A stretch of DNA of 52,708 nucleotides, taken from the NCBI RefSeq assembly GCF_947624825.1, contig NZ_CANQLZ010000015.1, positions 1 to 52,708 on the forward strand. Direction: 5' to 3'. A program made the position numbers and the translations under genes. Of the stretch, positions 24,270 through 33,131 are shown piece after piece; the stretch's first letter is position 1; every line of letters starts with the position of its first letter. The notes beneath the pieces are model-generated. The model was not told where the DNA came from, searched no databases, and saw nothing but the letters and a program-made list of their open reading frames with translations. This DNA comes from an uncultured Acinetobacter sp. Lineage in GTDB: Bacteria > Pseudomonadota > Gammaproteobacteria > Pseudomonadales > Moraxellaceae.

Positions 24270-25643
24270 ATGCATACTTTCTCCTCTTTGCTGCAAAAAC
24301 AGCAATTTAGCATCTTAATTGAACATCTTACTCATTTAGCGCCACAGCCTAGCCTATCGCATTTAGCCGGCTATCCTTGCGTGATGACCTTGGCTGATCG
24401 GGTACATAGTGATGATGATCCTGCACCTTTAGACCGCGCGCAGCATGGTGCAAGTGAGCTTGAAAAAGTTTTACATTTTTCGGGTAAAGGTCGCGATATC
24501 AAAGATTTCTAACAATTTTTGCAACAGGTACAGGCAGCAGGATTAAAAAATGTACTGTTACTCACAGGCGATAAGTTAAAGTCGCATTGTTTTGACCAAC
24601 ACCGAACCCGTTATCTTGAATCAGTCAATGCAGTGATGGCGGCTAAAGCGCATGGTGGATTTTGCATTGGAGTGGCATTTAATCCATTTAAATATCGAGC
24701 TGCTGAAAAACAGGCACAATATTTTAAATTACATAAGAAAATTAAAGCAGGTGCTGACTATATCATTACGCAATTGGGCTATGACTTAAATGCTTTGCGT
24801 GAATTAAAAGATTTTATGCAGCAGCATCATTATCAACATCCTGTTTTTGCATGTGTGATGCCACTGACCTTGGCGCGTGCGCAATTTATGCGTCGAGCCA
24901 AAGTGGCTGGTATTGTCATCACAGATCACATGTTGGCTGTGCTTGAACACGAAAAACAACAAGGTTTGCTTGAGTACGCTGAGCGCCGTGCTGCTTTACA
25001 GATCGTGATTTGCCAATATTTAGGTTTTGCTGGTGTGCATTTGTCGGCTTGTCATCAGCTTGCAGCACAACAGCGTTTAGAAACCTATATTCACGAATAT
25101 CGTGGTTTAAGTTTGGCAGAATGCGAAGCACTTTGGCAGCAACTGTGGCAACTGAACAGCGGTCATGAGTTTGTGCCTGATTATATCTTGAGCGAAAAAC
25201 AAGTGACACGCAAAGATTATCTCAAGTATCAACAATTTCATCTGATGCATGAAACGGTTTTTGCTTCAAAAATTGCTAAAGGTGTTGGGCGTATTTTATT
25301 TAAAGCACCAATTTGGCAAAATAAAGTGGTGGCACGCAGCTTAATTCAAGCTGAACATGTCAGCAAACATAGCGTGGTGGGGTGCGAAAGTTGCGGACAA
25401 TGTCGTTTAGCCGAAACTTTGTATATTTGCCCTGAAACGTGCCCCAAAGGTCTTGCCAACGGACCTTGCGGTGGAACACACGGCGATTTGTGTGAGTTTG
25501 GGGATCGTGAATGTATCCACTCGGTCAAAGCACGCTTAGCTCAGGCAGTTGGTCAAACTGATCTATTAACACAACCGTTAATTCCAACCGTGCCTATTGA
25601 AGTACGTGGCAGTAGTTCTTGGAAAAATTGGTATTTGGCCTAA
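24270..25643 (+). pseudogene. MetF-like (methylenetetrahydrofolate reductase C-terminal domain) gene with an in-frame stop
   Basis: Two adjacent open stretches (to 24512 and from 24513) are in the same frame, separated only by TAA 24510-24512. Read through, they give one protein of about 457 residues. The N-terminal MetF-like barrel (FSILIEHLTHLAP ... PCVMTLADRVHSDDDPAPLD, SGKGRDIKDF-stop-QFLQQ, NVLLLTGDKL) leads to a C-terminal cysteine-rich domain of the PF12225 type (GCESCGQCRLAETLYICPETCPKGLANGPCGGTHGDLCEF). The family is linked to methylene-THF reduction, and the Cys cluster may bind Fe-S or zinc. The stop truncates the barrel after 80 residues. Either a nonsense mutation has killed it or a short re-initiated product is made. 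The rest is undamaged, so loss is recent. Confidence 0.8.
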
Positions 25644-25670
25644 AAAAAAGCCCGCAATGCGGGCTTTTTT
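25643..25670. terminator. bidirectional terminator between the MetF-like gene and gabT
   Basis: GCCCGC-AAT-GCGGGC stem with A8 on the left and T6 on the right, serving both convergent genes. Confidence 0.9.
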
Positions 25671-25676
25671 ACATTT

Positions 25677-26945
25677 TTAAGCTGCGGTACTGCTCTTGAC
25701 TTGCGCAAAGCTGTCATTTAATACGTTTAATGCGGCTTTAAATTGCTCATCAGGAATGGTTAATGGATATAAGAAACGAATCACATTGCCATGTTTACCG
25801 CACGACAATAACAGTAAACCGTGTTCCATGGCATAGCGCTGAATTTGTGCAACCTGTTCTGCATTTTGAAGTTCGACCGCCACCATAGAGCCTAAACCGC
25901 GTATATCTTGAACAAAAGTATAGCGATCTTTAAGCTCTTCTAAGTGTTCAATCAGCTGAGCACCCAATTTATTGGCACGTTCACACAGCTTTTCTTCGTG
26001 AATCACGTCTAATACTGCATGGGCAGCAGCAACTGCTAAAGGATTACCCGCGTAAGTGCCGCCTAAGCCACCCGGATGCGGTGCATCCATAATCTCTTGA
26101 CGACCAATCACCGCCGAAATTGGAAAACCACCGCCTAAGCTTTTGGCCATGGTCATTAAATCAACTTTAACTTCAGGATGATAATCCATAGCAAACACTT
26201 GGCCTGTACGCGCAAAGCCGGTTTGAACCTCATCAGCAATCAGTAAAATTCCGTGTTGATCACATAAAGCACGCAAACGGCGGAAGAACTCAGGTGGAGC
26301 AACATGAAAACCACCTTCGCCTTGTACCGGTTCCACAACAATCGCGGCAACAGATTCAGGTGCAATATCAGTAGTTAAAATATCATCAATGCTATTCATG
26401 GCAGCATCAATGCTAACTCCATATAAAGCATTTGGATATTTGGCATGAAATACGCCCGCTGGCATTGCACCAAAGTCACGTTTATACGGCAGGACTTTGC
26501 CTGTCATGGCCATGGTCATAAAACTACGCCCGTGAAATGCACCCGAAAAGGTGATAATGCCATGGCGACCTGTGGCAGCACGCGCAATTTTTACAGCATT
26601 TTCAACTGCTTCTGCACCGGTTGTAAATAAAGCGCCTTTGGCAGGACCTTGAATCGGTGCTAAAGCAATTAAACGTTCTAACAATTCAACATAACTGGCG
26701 TAAGGGCTGACCTGAAAAGAGGTGTGTGTAAAGCGATCAAGTTGGGCTTTAACTGCATCAATCACTTTAGGATGGCGATGACCTGTATTAAGGACTGCAA
26801 TGCCACCGGCAAAATCAGTATAAGTTTTGCCTGTTGTGCTCCAAATGGTGGCATTTTCTGCACGATCCACATACCAATCACATAACACGCCAATACCACG
26901 TGCTAAATTTTTTACTTGTTTTTGTTGAATTTGTTGTTGTTGCAT
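25677..26945 (-). CDS. gabT: 4-aminobutyrate aminotransferase
   Basis: The 422-residue class-III PLP aminotransferase has the GabT features: ENATIWSTTGKTYTDFAGGIAVLNTGH near residues 29-56, GALFTTGAEAVENAVKIARAATGR, TFSGAFHGRSFMTMAMTG, EPVQGEGGFHVAPPEF, LIADEVQTGFARTG, and the cofactor lysine in DLMTMAKSLGGGFP (about residue 268). It moves the amino group of GABA to 2-oxoglutarate, giving succinate semialdehyde and glutamate. It diverges from gabR; the shared gap carries the proposed GabR repeats. gabP and gabD lie beyond gabR. This is a standard enzyme with no missing residue seen. Confidence 0.95.
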   Translation of the reverse strand: MQQQQIQQKQVKNLARGIGVLCDWYVDRAENATIWSTTGKTYTDFAGGIAVLNTGHRHPKVIDAVKAQLDRFTHTSFQVSPYASYVELLERLIALAPIQGPAKGALFTTGAEAVENAVKIARAATGRHGIITFSGAFHGRSFMTMAMTGKVLPYKRDFGAMPAGVFHAKYPNALYGVSIDAAMNSIDDILTTDIAPESVAAIVVEPVQGEGGFHVAPPEFFRRLRALCDQHGILLIADEVQTGFARTGQVFAMDYHPEVKVDLMTMAKSLGGGFPISAVIGRQEIMDAPHPGGLGGTYAGNPLAVAAAHAVLDVIHEEKLCERANKLGAQLIEHLEELKDRYTFVQDIRGLGSMVAVELQNAEQVAQIQRYAMEHGLLLLSCGKHGNVIRFLYPLTIPDEQFKAALNVLNDSFAQVKSSTAA

Positions 26946-27009
26946 TTGTTATTGTCCTTAAGAAAATCATGTATAGCGCTAATGTGGCTGAAGTTATGCG
27001 AAGGAACGA

Positions 27010-27041
27010 GTACCAATTATGAGATTAAATAAGGAGCCAAT
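27010..27041 (+). promoter_or_regulatory. candidate GabR operator in the gabT-gabR divergent promoter
   Basis: GTACCA (27010) and GAGCCA (27034) are direct repeats 24 bases apart within CGAGTACCAATTATGAG and GGAGCCAAT. The same layout recurs before gabP. MocR-type GabR dimers bind direct repeats of this kind in Bacillus (ATACCA repeats). Confidence 0.55.
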
Positions 27042-27163
27042 TTTATTTTCCCAATCTTCATGTTGGTGTGAATGTTGCTTATTACGCTAAGCTAGGCTTA
27101 GGATGAAGCAAAGCGATCATTCATATAGATAAACGGATTTTATCGAATATAACAAGGAACAGA

Positions 27164-28672
27164 ATGTTAAAGCACACTTTATTGGCGGACTATATTCAAC
27201 AAGCCTTGCCTGAACAAACACATGGTGCCTTGTATCAACGCTTGTTTGGCTGTTTAGTTGACGCAATCGCCACAGGAGTTGTGGCATTGGGCAGTAAATT
27301 ACCAGCGTCACGTGATTTGGCCCTTGAACTCAAGGTGTCACGTAATACAGTGCTCAATGCCTATCAATTATTAGAAGCGCAAGGATATATCCAAGGCTTT
27401 ACCGGGCGTGGTACCTGGGTAAGTGAGCAACTGCCCGATGACTATCTCAACGCCAAGCCCAATCAGCAACCACAGCTTCCCCCTTTTGCCAAAACCAAAC
27501 AAATACTGTCACAACGTGCTCAACAGTTCATGCAGCATGTCCATCCGCGCCCCATTCAATGGGGCGCTTTTGTGCCGGGTATTCCAGATGTGAATGAATT
27601 TCCACATGCTTTATTTAGCAAAATTCAAAGTCGTATAGGGCAAACACCAGATACTGCCAGTTTGATGTATAGCCATTGGGGAGGCAATGACGAGTTAAAG
27701 CAGAGTTTATGCGACTACTTAAAAATGGCACGCTCGGTACGCTGCGAGCCGAGTCAAATTATTATTACAGATGGTACACACCAATCCATTGATCTTATTT
27801 CACGTGCTTTATGCGATGTAGGAGATGTAGTGTGGATGGAAGATCCAGGCTATTGGGTGGTACGTAATATTCTGAGCATCAATGGTTTAGATGTTTATGC
27901 ACAACCTGTAGATGAACAAGGTTTAAATCCCAAACCAGATGCACCTAAGCCCAAGCTGATTTTTGTGACCCCATCGCATCAATATCCATTGGGCTCACAT
28001 TTAAGTCTAGCAAGACGCCGTGAATTACTTGATTTGGCTCGGCATGAACAAGCCTTTATTGTTGAAGACGATTATGACAGTGAATTTCGCTTTACGGGAC
28101 AGCCTTTTCCGTCTTTACAAGGTTTAGAACAAGATACCCCTGTAATTTATCTTGGAACGTTTAGTAAAACCATTTATCCAGGGCTCAGGGTCAGTTATAT
28201 GGTGGTTCCGCACGTATTGGCTGATACCTTTAAACTCATGCTAGACGAGTTACATCGTTCAGGACATCAACTGACGCAACGTGCCTTAGCCAAATTTATG
28301 GATGCAGGTCACTATGTTGCTCATATTCGGCGTATGCGCGTGTTATACGCCAAACGGCGCCAATATCTGATTGAGTTGATTGAGCGCTATATGGGCGCAG
28401 ATATGATCCATCCATTAAGTTTAGATGCCGGCTTACATCTCGTTTTGCGTCTGCCTATCACAATCAATGACCAAGGTCTTGCAGAGTATGCTTATCAACA
28501 TGGCATTAAAGTCAAAGCCTTATCTTTGTACTATAGCCCACAGCACCCTGCACCCGAGCGTGGTTTGTTATTGGGATTTGCCAGTGTTCCTGAACAAGAA
28601 ATGCTATCGGCTTTTTTAACCTTAAGACAATGTATGGCCGATTATCAACAAGGTACATCCCCAACTGCCTAA
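27164..28672 (+). CDS. gabR: MocR family (GntR wHTH + aminotransferase-like) regulator GabR
   Basis: The 502-residue protein has an N-terminal GntR winged helix (about residues 20-85, LPASRDLALELKVSRNTVLNAYQLLEAQGYI) and a linker. A fold-type-I aminotransferase-like domain follows (about 125-490), with FVPGIPDVNEFP, IIITDGTHQSIDLISRAL, EDDYDSEFRF and the PLP-binding lysine in YLGTFSKTIYPGLRVSYM (about 335). MocR proteins use PLP as the sensor; GabR binds GABA as the external aldimine and activates gabT and gabD. Position between divergent gabT and gabP-gabD supports that role. Repeats of the same form lie on both sides of the gene. Confidence 0.9.
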   Translation: MLKHTLLADYIQQALPEQTHGALYQRLFGCLVDAIATGVVALGSKLPASRDLALELKVSRNTVLNAYQLLEAQGYIQGFTGRGTWVSEQLPDDYLNAKPNQQPQLPPFAKTKQILSQRAQQFMQHVHPRPIQWGAFVPGIPDVNEFPHALFSKIQSRIGQTPDTASLMYSHWGGNDELKQSLCDYLKMARSVRCEPSQIIITDGTHQSIDLISRALCDVGDVVWMEDPGYWVVRNILSINGLDVYAQPVDEQGLNPKPDAPKPKLIFVTPSHQYPLGSHLSLARRRELLDLARHEQAFIVEDDYDSEFRFTGQPFPSLQGLEQDTPVIYLGTFSKTIYPGLRVSYMVVPHVLADTFKLMLDELHRSGHQLTQRALAKFMDAGHYVAHIRRMRVLYAKRRQYLIELIERYMGADMIHPLSLDAGLHLVLRLPITINDQGLAEYAYQHGIKVKALSLYYSPQHPAPERGLLLGFASVPEQEMLSAFLTLRQCMADYQQGTSPTA

Positions 28673-28696
28673 GGTTTTTGAGCACGCACCTATGAT

Positions 28697-28726
28697 TGGT
28701 ACCTATAAAAGCTCATAAAGTGGTAC
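28697..28726 (-). promoter_or_regulatory. candidate GabR operator upstream of gabP
   Basis: On the minus strand, GTACCA starts at 28726 and again at 28702, exactly 24 bases apart, in ACGAGTACCACTTTATGAG and AGGTACCAATCAT. The first half matches the gabT-gabR copy over about 18 bases. Confidence 0.6.
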
Positions 28727-28885
28727 TCGTCGTAGTGTTTAAAACAAGACACATTGCTTATGTAGTTTGATTGACGCGAACGTTATGTTCACATATTGAA
28801 GCATGCATCTAGCTTCAACATAAAAATAAAAAATCTCTGGCGCAAAGCTACGGCCTGTAGATCAATAGATAAGGAATAACAAGTG

Positions 28886-30310
28886 ATGCAGACAAAAGAA
28901 AGTCCAGGATTAAGCCAAGCCTTAAAAACCCGTCATTTAACCATGATGTCAATTGCAGGCGTGATTGGTGCAGCTTTGTTTGTTGGCTCAGGTGGAATTA
29001 TTGCTAAAGCCGGACCTGCAGCGATTCTAGCCTATATCGCAGGTGGGGCACTGGTGGTGTTTATTATGCGTATGCTTGGCGAAATGGCTGCCTCCTCACC
29101 AAGTACAGGTTCATTTTCTACTTATGCAGAACGTGCTATTGGTCGTTGGGCAGGATTTACCATTGGTTGGTTATATTGGTGGTTTTGGGCCTTGTTAATG
29201 GCATGGGAGGCGTACATTGCAGGTTTAATTTTACATGAATGGTTTCCTGCTTTAAGCGTGAATATGTTTACCCTCGTGATGACCCTGTTTTTATGTAGCA
29301 TTAATTTTATGCAGGTTCGAAAGTACGGCGAGGTTGAATTTTGGTTTGCTTTAATTAAAGTAGTGGCCATCTCAGCGTTTATTATTGTGGGTGTTGCCGC
29401 AGTCATGAATTTTTGGCAAGGCGGTGCGGCAACAGCAGGTTTTTCTAACCTCACTGCACATGGCGGCTTTATGCCAAATGGTATAGGTCCTGTATTAATT
29501 GCTCTGCTTGGTGTGATGTTTTCATTTTTAGGGGCTGAGATTGTCACCATCGCTGCATCTGAATCAAAAAATCCTGTTCAAGAAACTCGCCGTGCGATTA
29601 AGTCGGTGGTATGGCGAATTTGTTTATTCTATATTGGCTCAATTTTCTTAATTGTATGTTTAGTACCTTGGAATGACCCATTACTCGGTCAAGCAGGTTA
29701 TGGTAGTTATCGACGTACTTTGGAGCTTTTAGGCATTCCTGGCGTGCAATGGGTGATGAATTTTGTGGTGCTCACATCTGTGAGTAGTTGTTTTGTGTCA
29801 GGGCACTATACGGCATCTAGAATGTTATATTCATTGGCACAACGTGGTGATGCGCCAAAGTTATTTAAACAAACCCGTGCCAATGGTACCCCTATTTTTG
29901 CCGTTATTGCTTCATGTAGTTTGGCAGTTGCACTGGCTGTGCTTAATTTCTTTGAATCGCTACGCCCAAAAGATATTCTTGATCTATTAATGAATACAAC
30001 AGGTATGATTGCGCTATTGGTGTATTTAGTGATTGCCATTTCTCAATTACGTTTACGACGCCAAATGCAGCAAAGCGGGCAACAACCTGAGATTAAAATG
30101 TGGCTATTTCCCGGCTTAACATATTTGGTTATCTTCTTTATTAGTGCCTGTTTAATTGCCATGATGTTTATTGCAGAATATCAAGTGCTGGTTGTGTCTA
30201 CAGGAATAGCGACTTTGGTGTTAATGAGCATTGGTTTAGTACTGCAATATAAACAAAAAGCGAAACTTGCAGCTGCTCGTCCACGTTTTAAGCCCCTCCG
30301 TCGAGGCTGA
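28886..30310 (+). CDS. gabP: GABA/amino acid permease (APC family, GabP-like)
   Basis: The protein of about 474 residues has 12 membrane segments of the amino acid transporter (AAT) group: LKTRHLTMMSIAGVIGAALFVGSGGII at the N-terminus, the helix 2-3 signature MRMLGEMAASSPSTGSFSTYAERAIG, GFTIGWLYWWFWALLMAWE, and FSFLGAEIVTIAASESKNP in helix 6. It imports GABA with protons. A GTG (28883) directly precedes the ATG (28886); AAGGA at 28871-28875 serves either. It is followed by gabD after 173 bases. It is paralogous to the permease at 42222-43622. Confidence 0.9.
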   Translation: MQTKESPGLSQALKTRHLTMMSIAGVIGAALFVGSGGIIAKAGPAAILAYIAGGALVVFIMRMLGEMAASSPSTGSFSTYAERAIGRWAGFTIGWLYWWFWALLMAWEAYIAGLILHEWFPALSVNMFTLVMTLFLCSINFMQVRKYGEVEFWFALIKVVAISAFIIVGVAAVMNFWQGGAATAGFSNLTAHGGFMPNGIGPVLIALLGVMFSFLGAEIVTIAASESKNPVQETRRAIKSVVWRICLFYIGSIFLIVCLVPWNDPLLGQAGYGSYRRTLELLGIPGVQWVMNFVVLTSVSSCFVSGHYTASRMLYSLAQRGDAPKLFKQTRANGTPIFAVIASCSLAVALAVLNFFESLRPKDILDLLMNTTGMIALLVYLVIAISQLRLRRQMQQSGQQPEIKMWLFPGLTYLVIFFISACLIAMMFIAEYQVLVVSTGIATLVLMSIGLVLQYKQKAKLAAARPRFKPLRRG

Positions 30311-30483
30311 TAAAACAGTGAATTTGTGCAAAGACTGTAAAAAACTGCTATTGAGGTCACAGCATTTCAGTTATAACCATAGATGAAAAAACAAACATCT
30401 GGCGCAGTTAAAATCGCCTTGATGCTATAAATTATTCTACGATGACTCACAATTAAAAATACTGATAGGATGTAAATTTAACG

Positions 30484-31917
30484 ATGTACCCAAATACCCA
30501 ACTTTATATTAATGGTCAATGGCAAGACGCTCAATCTGGTGATAGCTTGGCTGTGATTAACCCAGCCACAGAACAAGAAATTGGACGTGTTGCTAAAGCC
30601 CAAATTGCCGATTTAGATCAAGCATTGCAAGCAGCAGCGCAAGGTTTTGAAGTCTGGAAAGCCACAGCTGCTGCTGAACGTGCCAAAATTATGAAAAAAG
30701 CAGCACATTTGCTGCGTGAACGTGCCAATGATATTGCCCGCATTATGACACTTGAACAAGGCAAACCGCTTAAACAAGCCAAGATTGAAACGCTTAGTGC
30801 AGCAGATGTGATTGAGTGGTTTGCTGGTGAAGCTGTGCGTAGTTATGGTCAAGTGATTCCATCACGTCAGCAAGATGTGCATAGCTATACTGTAAAAACA
30901 CCTGTTGGTGTGGTGGCAGCCTTTACCCCATGGAATTTCCCAATTAACCAAATTGTACGTAAAATGTCAGCAGCACTCGCAGCGGGTTGTTCTATTATTA
31001 TTAAAGGACCAGAAGAAACACCTGCTTCACCTGCACAGTTAATTCAAGCATTTCATGACGCAGGTGTACCCAAAGGGGTCGTCAATTTGGTCTATGGTGA
31101 ACCTGCGGAAATCTCAGCTTATTTAATTCCGCACCCAGTGGTCGGTAAAATTTCTTTTACAGGCTCAACACCTGTAGGCAAGCAACTTGCAGCACTTGCA
31201 GGTCAACATATGAAAAAAGCCACCATGGAACTTGGTGGGCATGCACCAGTATTAATTTTTAAAGATGCAGATTTAGATGTTGCGGTGAGCGAAATGCTGG
31301 CTTCAAAATTTAGAAATGCAGGTCAGGTGTGTATTGCACCGACTCGCTTTTTAATTGAACGTGAAGTTTACGACCAAGTGGTTGAAAAAATTAAGCAACA
31401 GGTCGAAGCGCTTAAAGTGGGGAGTGGTTTGGATGACGGGGTTGATGTCGGCCCAATGATCCATGCACGTGGTTATGCCAATATTCAAAAGCTCATTCGA
31501 AATGCCTTAGACAAGGGTGCAAAATTGGTCTGTGGTGGTCATGCACTAGAAGGCAAGGGCTACTTTATGCAGCCTACAGTTCTTAAAGATGTGCCTTTTG
31601 AAGCAGATTGCATGGACAAAGAGCCATTTGGTCCATTGGTGTTATGCCGTCCATTTGATAGCTATAGTGAGGCTGTAGCAGAAGCCAATCGTTTAAGCTT
31701 TGGCTTAGCAGCTTATGCGTATAGTCGTAGCAATAAAGTGTGTTTAGATTTAGGTCGTGATATTCAAAGTGGTATGCTCACCATTAATCATGTTGGTTTA
31801 GGTTTTCCAGAATTGCCATTTGGTGGTCTTAAAGATTCAGGCTATGGCACTGAAGGTGGAAGTGAAGCGATTAATGCTTACTTTGATACGCGTTTGGTGA
31901 CTGTTGCAGCACGTTAA
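30484..31917 (+). CDS. gabD: succinate-semialdehyde dehydrogenase
   Basis: The 477-residue aldehyde dehydrogenase carries AFTPWNFPINQIVRKMSAALAAGCS, the NAD(P)-binding FTGSTPVGKQL, the general base in TMELGGHAPVLIF (E at about 254), and the nucleophile in RNAGQVCIAPTRFLIE (C at about 288). LPFGGLKDSGYGTEGG closes the protein, as in GabD. It oxidises succinate semialdehyde to succinate, completing GABA entry into the TCA cycle. It lies downstream of gabP, with a strong terminator after it. Confidence 0.92.
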   Translation: MYPNTQLYINGQWQDAQSGDSLAVINPATEQEIGRVAKAQIADLDQALQAAAQGFEVWKATAAAERAKIMKKAAHLLRERANDIARIMTLEQGKPLKQAKIETLSAADVIEWFAGEAVRSYGQVIPSRQQDVHSYTVKTPVGVVAAFTPWNFPINQIVRKMSAALAAGCSIIIKGPEETPASPAQLIQAFHDAGVPKGVVNLVYGEPAEISAYLIPHPVVGKISFTGSTPVGKQLAALAGQHMKKATMELGGHAPVLIFKDADLDVAVSEMLASKFRNAGQVCIAPTRFLIEREVYDQVVEKIKQQVEALKVGSGLDDGVDVGPMIHARGYANIQKLIRNALDKGAKLVCGGHALEGKGYFMQPTVLKDVPFEADCMDKEPFGPLVLCRPFDSYSEAVAEANRLSFGLAAYAYSRSNKVCLDLGRDIQSGMLTINHVGLGFPELPFGGLKDSGYGTEGGSEAINAYFDTRLVTVAAR

Positions 31918-31929
31918 TTGTATTCAATT

Positions 31930-31958
31930 AAAAGACGCCCATAGAGGCGTCTTTTTTA
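31930..31958 (+). terminator. intrinsic terminator at the end of gabD
   Basis: AAGACGCC / GGCGTCTT stem with a 6-base loop, then T6. Confidence 0.9.
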
Positions 31959-32182
31959 TCTAAAATTGGCTGCTATATTTGAAGCTATCATCGAGCAATT
32001 AATCAGTATTTAATGCCCACGGGTCAGGAAAGATGCTTTTTAGTCAATCTGCTTAAATGCTGTCTAAGTTTTCCAAACTATGAAAAATCACATCTACATT
32101 CAGTACATCATTGTGTTTTCTGAAGATAACAGTCACTCATAAATACGTGAATTAACCTACACCTTCTCAAATGAGGGAAAAC

Positions 32183-33064
32183 TTAATTGCAAAAATTTGC
32201 TTGATATTGGTACACAAACTGAGTTTTTGTTGCTGTTGAAGTTGGTGCATTATATTGTGCTAAACCTTTTAAAGCACCAAAGCTTAAAGCAGCACGATTA
32301 ACCACTTTTTGTGTGAAATTTGCATTCTGATCTGAATATTTAAACGAAATTTCGGCTATAACAGGGTTTAGATTGGCGTAAGGCATTTGGGTATACCACA
32401 AGCTTAATTCTAAATCGGCATCGAATTCGCCTAAATCAATCGTTGCACCAGCATATTTACGTTCATAGATGGTTAAACCACTGACTTGGTTAAGGGCTCG
32501 ATTATTACTCAGGTCATAATCATTCTTAAACCCTGCAAATAGAGTGTTGATATCCTCAAAATCATTTATGCTTCGTGACGTTGGAACGGTTGTGGACTTG
32601 CTTGAGACGACAACAAAACCTAAATTATCTTTACGAGTAATATCATCTTCTAGTTTTGTTTTCGCACCCGATACATTGCTGGTCAAATCTTTAAAGTCAG
32701 TAATATAATGGTCATATCCACGATATTTTAAAGTGACTTCTTTTTTACCATTTTCAATACGTTCTCTGAAGCTGTATCCCATATTCTTTAACGTACAGCT
32801 TCCTTGAGTATCGTAAAAGCGGATTTCTCGTTGTGTATCAAAGCTCATGGCACCAGTGACATTGCGAGTGATGCTATTTTCAATCGCATTTTTCGCTGCT
32901 GAAAAATAGCGATTTATGTTACTTGCTTCATTGCCATAACTAAAATGTATGGGATCTAAGAATACTTTATATTCACGAGAGGTGACTTTTGGAGATGCAT
33001 AACTGAGCGATGGTAGAACTGTCAGTGCCAAAAATGTCATCAAGGTCAAAGTTTTTATTTTCAT
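32183..33064 (-). CDS. exported protein, possibly CYTH-like
   Basis: The 293-residue protein has a cleavable signal peptide (MKIKTLTLMTFLALTVLPSLSYA). The mature part carries alternating charged strands: REIRFYDTQGSC, MGYSFRERIENGKKEVTLKYRG, KTKLEDDITRK, TIYERKYAGATIDLGEFDADLELSLWY and AEISFKY. The R-R....K-x-T-x-K, K-x-E-x-D and E-x-S-x-K spacing is reminiscent of CYTH/triphosphate tunnel enzymes, which hydrolyse polyphosphates. The defining N-terminal ExExK motif is absent, so this is tentative. It lies downstream of a phytase-like lipoprotein gene on the same strand and may share its phosphate-starvation control. Two cysteines (about residues 83 and 292) may be bonded. Confidence 0.7.
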   Translation of the reverse strand: MKIKTLTLMTFLALTVLPSLSYASPKVTSREYKVFLDPIHFSYGNEASNINRYFSAAKNAIENSITRNVTGAMSFDTQREIRFYDTQGSCTLKNMGYSFRERIENGKKEVTLKYRGYDHYITDFKDLTSNVSGAKTKLEDDITRKDNLGFVVVSSKSTTVPTSRSINDFEDINTLFAGFKNDYDLSNNRALNQVSGLTIYERKYAGATIDLGEFDADLELSLWYTQMPYANLNPVIAEISFKYSDQNANFTQKVVNRAALSFGALKGLAQYNAPTSTATKTQFVYQYQANFCN

Positions 33065-33096
33065 TTTTCACTCTAGATCAAGATTGAAGTTAAGAA

Positions 33097-33120
33097 GCCC
33101 AAAAGTTTTAGCTTTTGGGC
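33097..33120 (-). terminator. hairpin between the phytase-like gene and the downstream exported-protein gene
   Basis: GCCCAAAAG / CTTTTGGGC perfect 9-bp stem with a 6-base loop. The following T tract on the minus strand is weak (TTCTTA), so it may attenuate and allow some read-through. Confidence 0.55.
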
Positions 33121-33131
33121 TTTATGTATGG

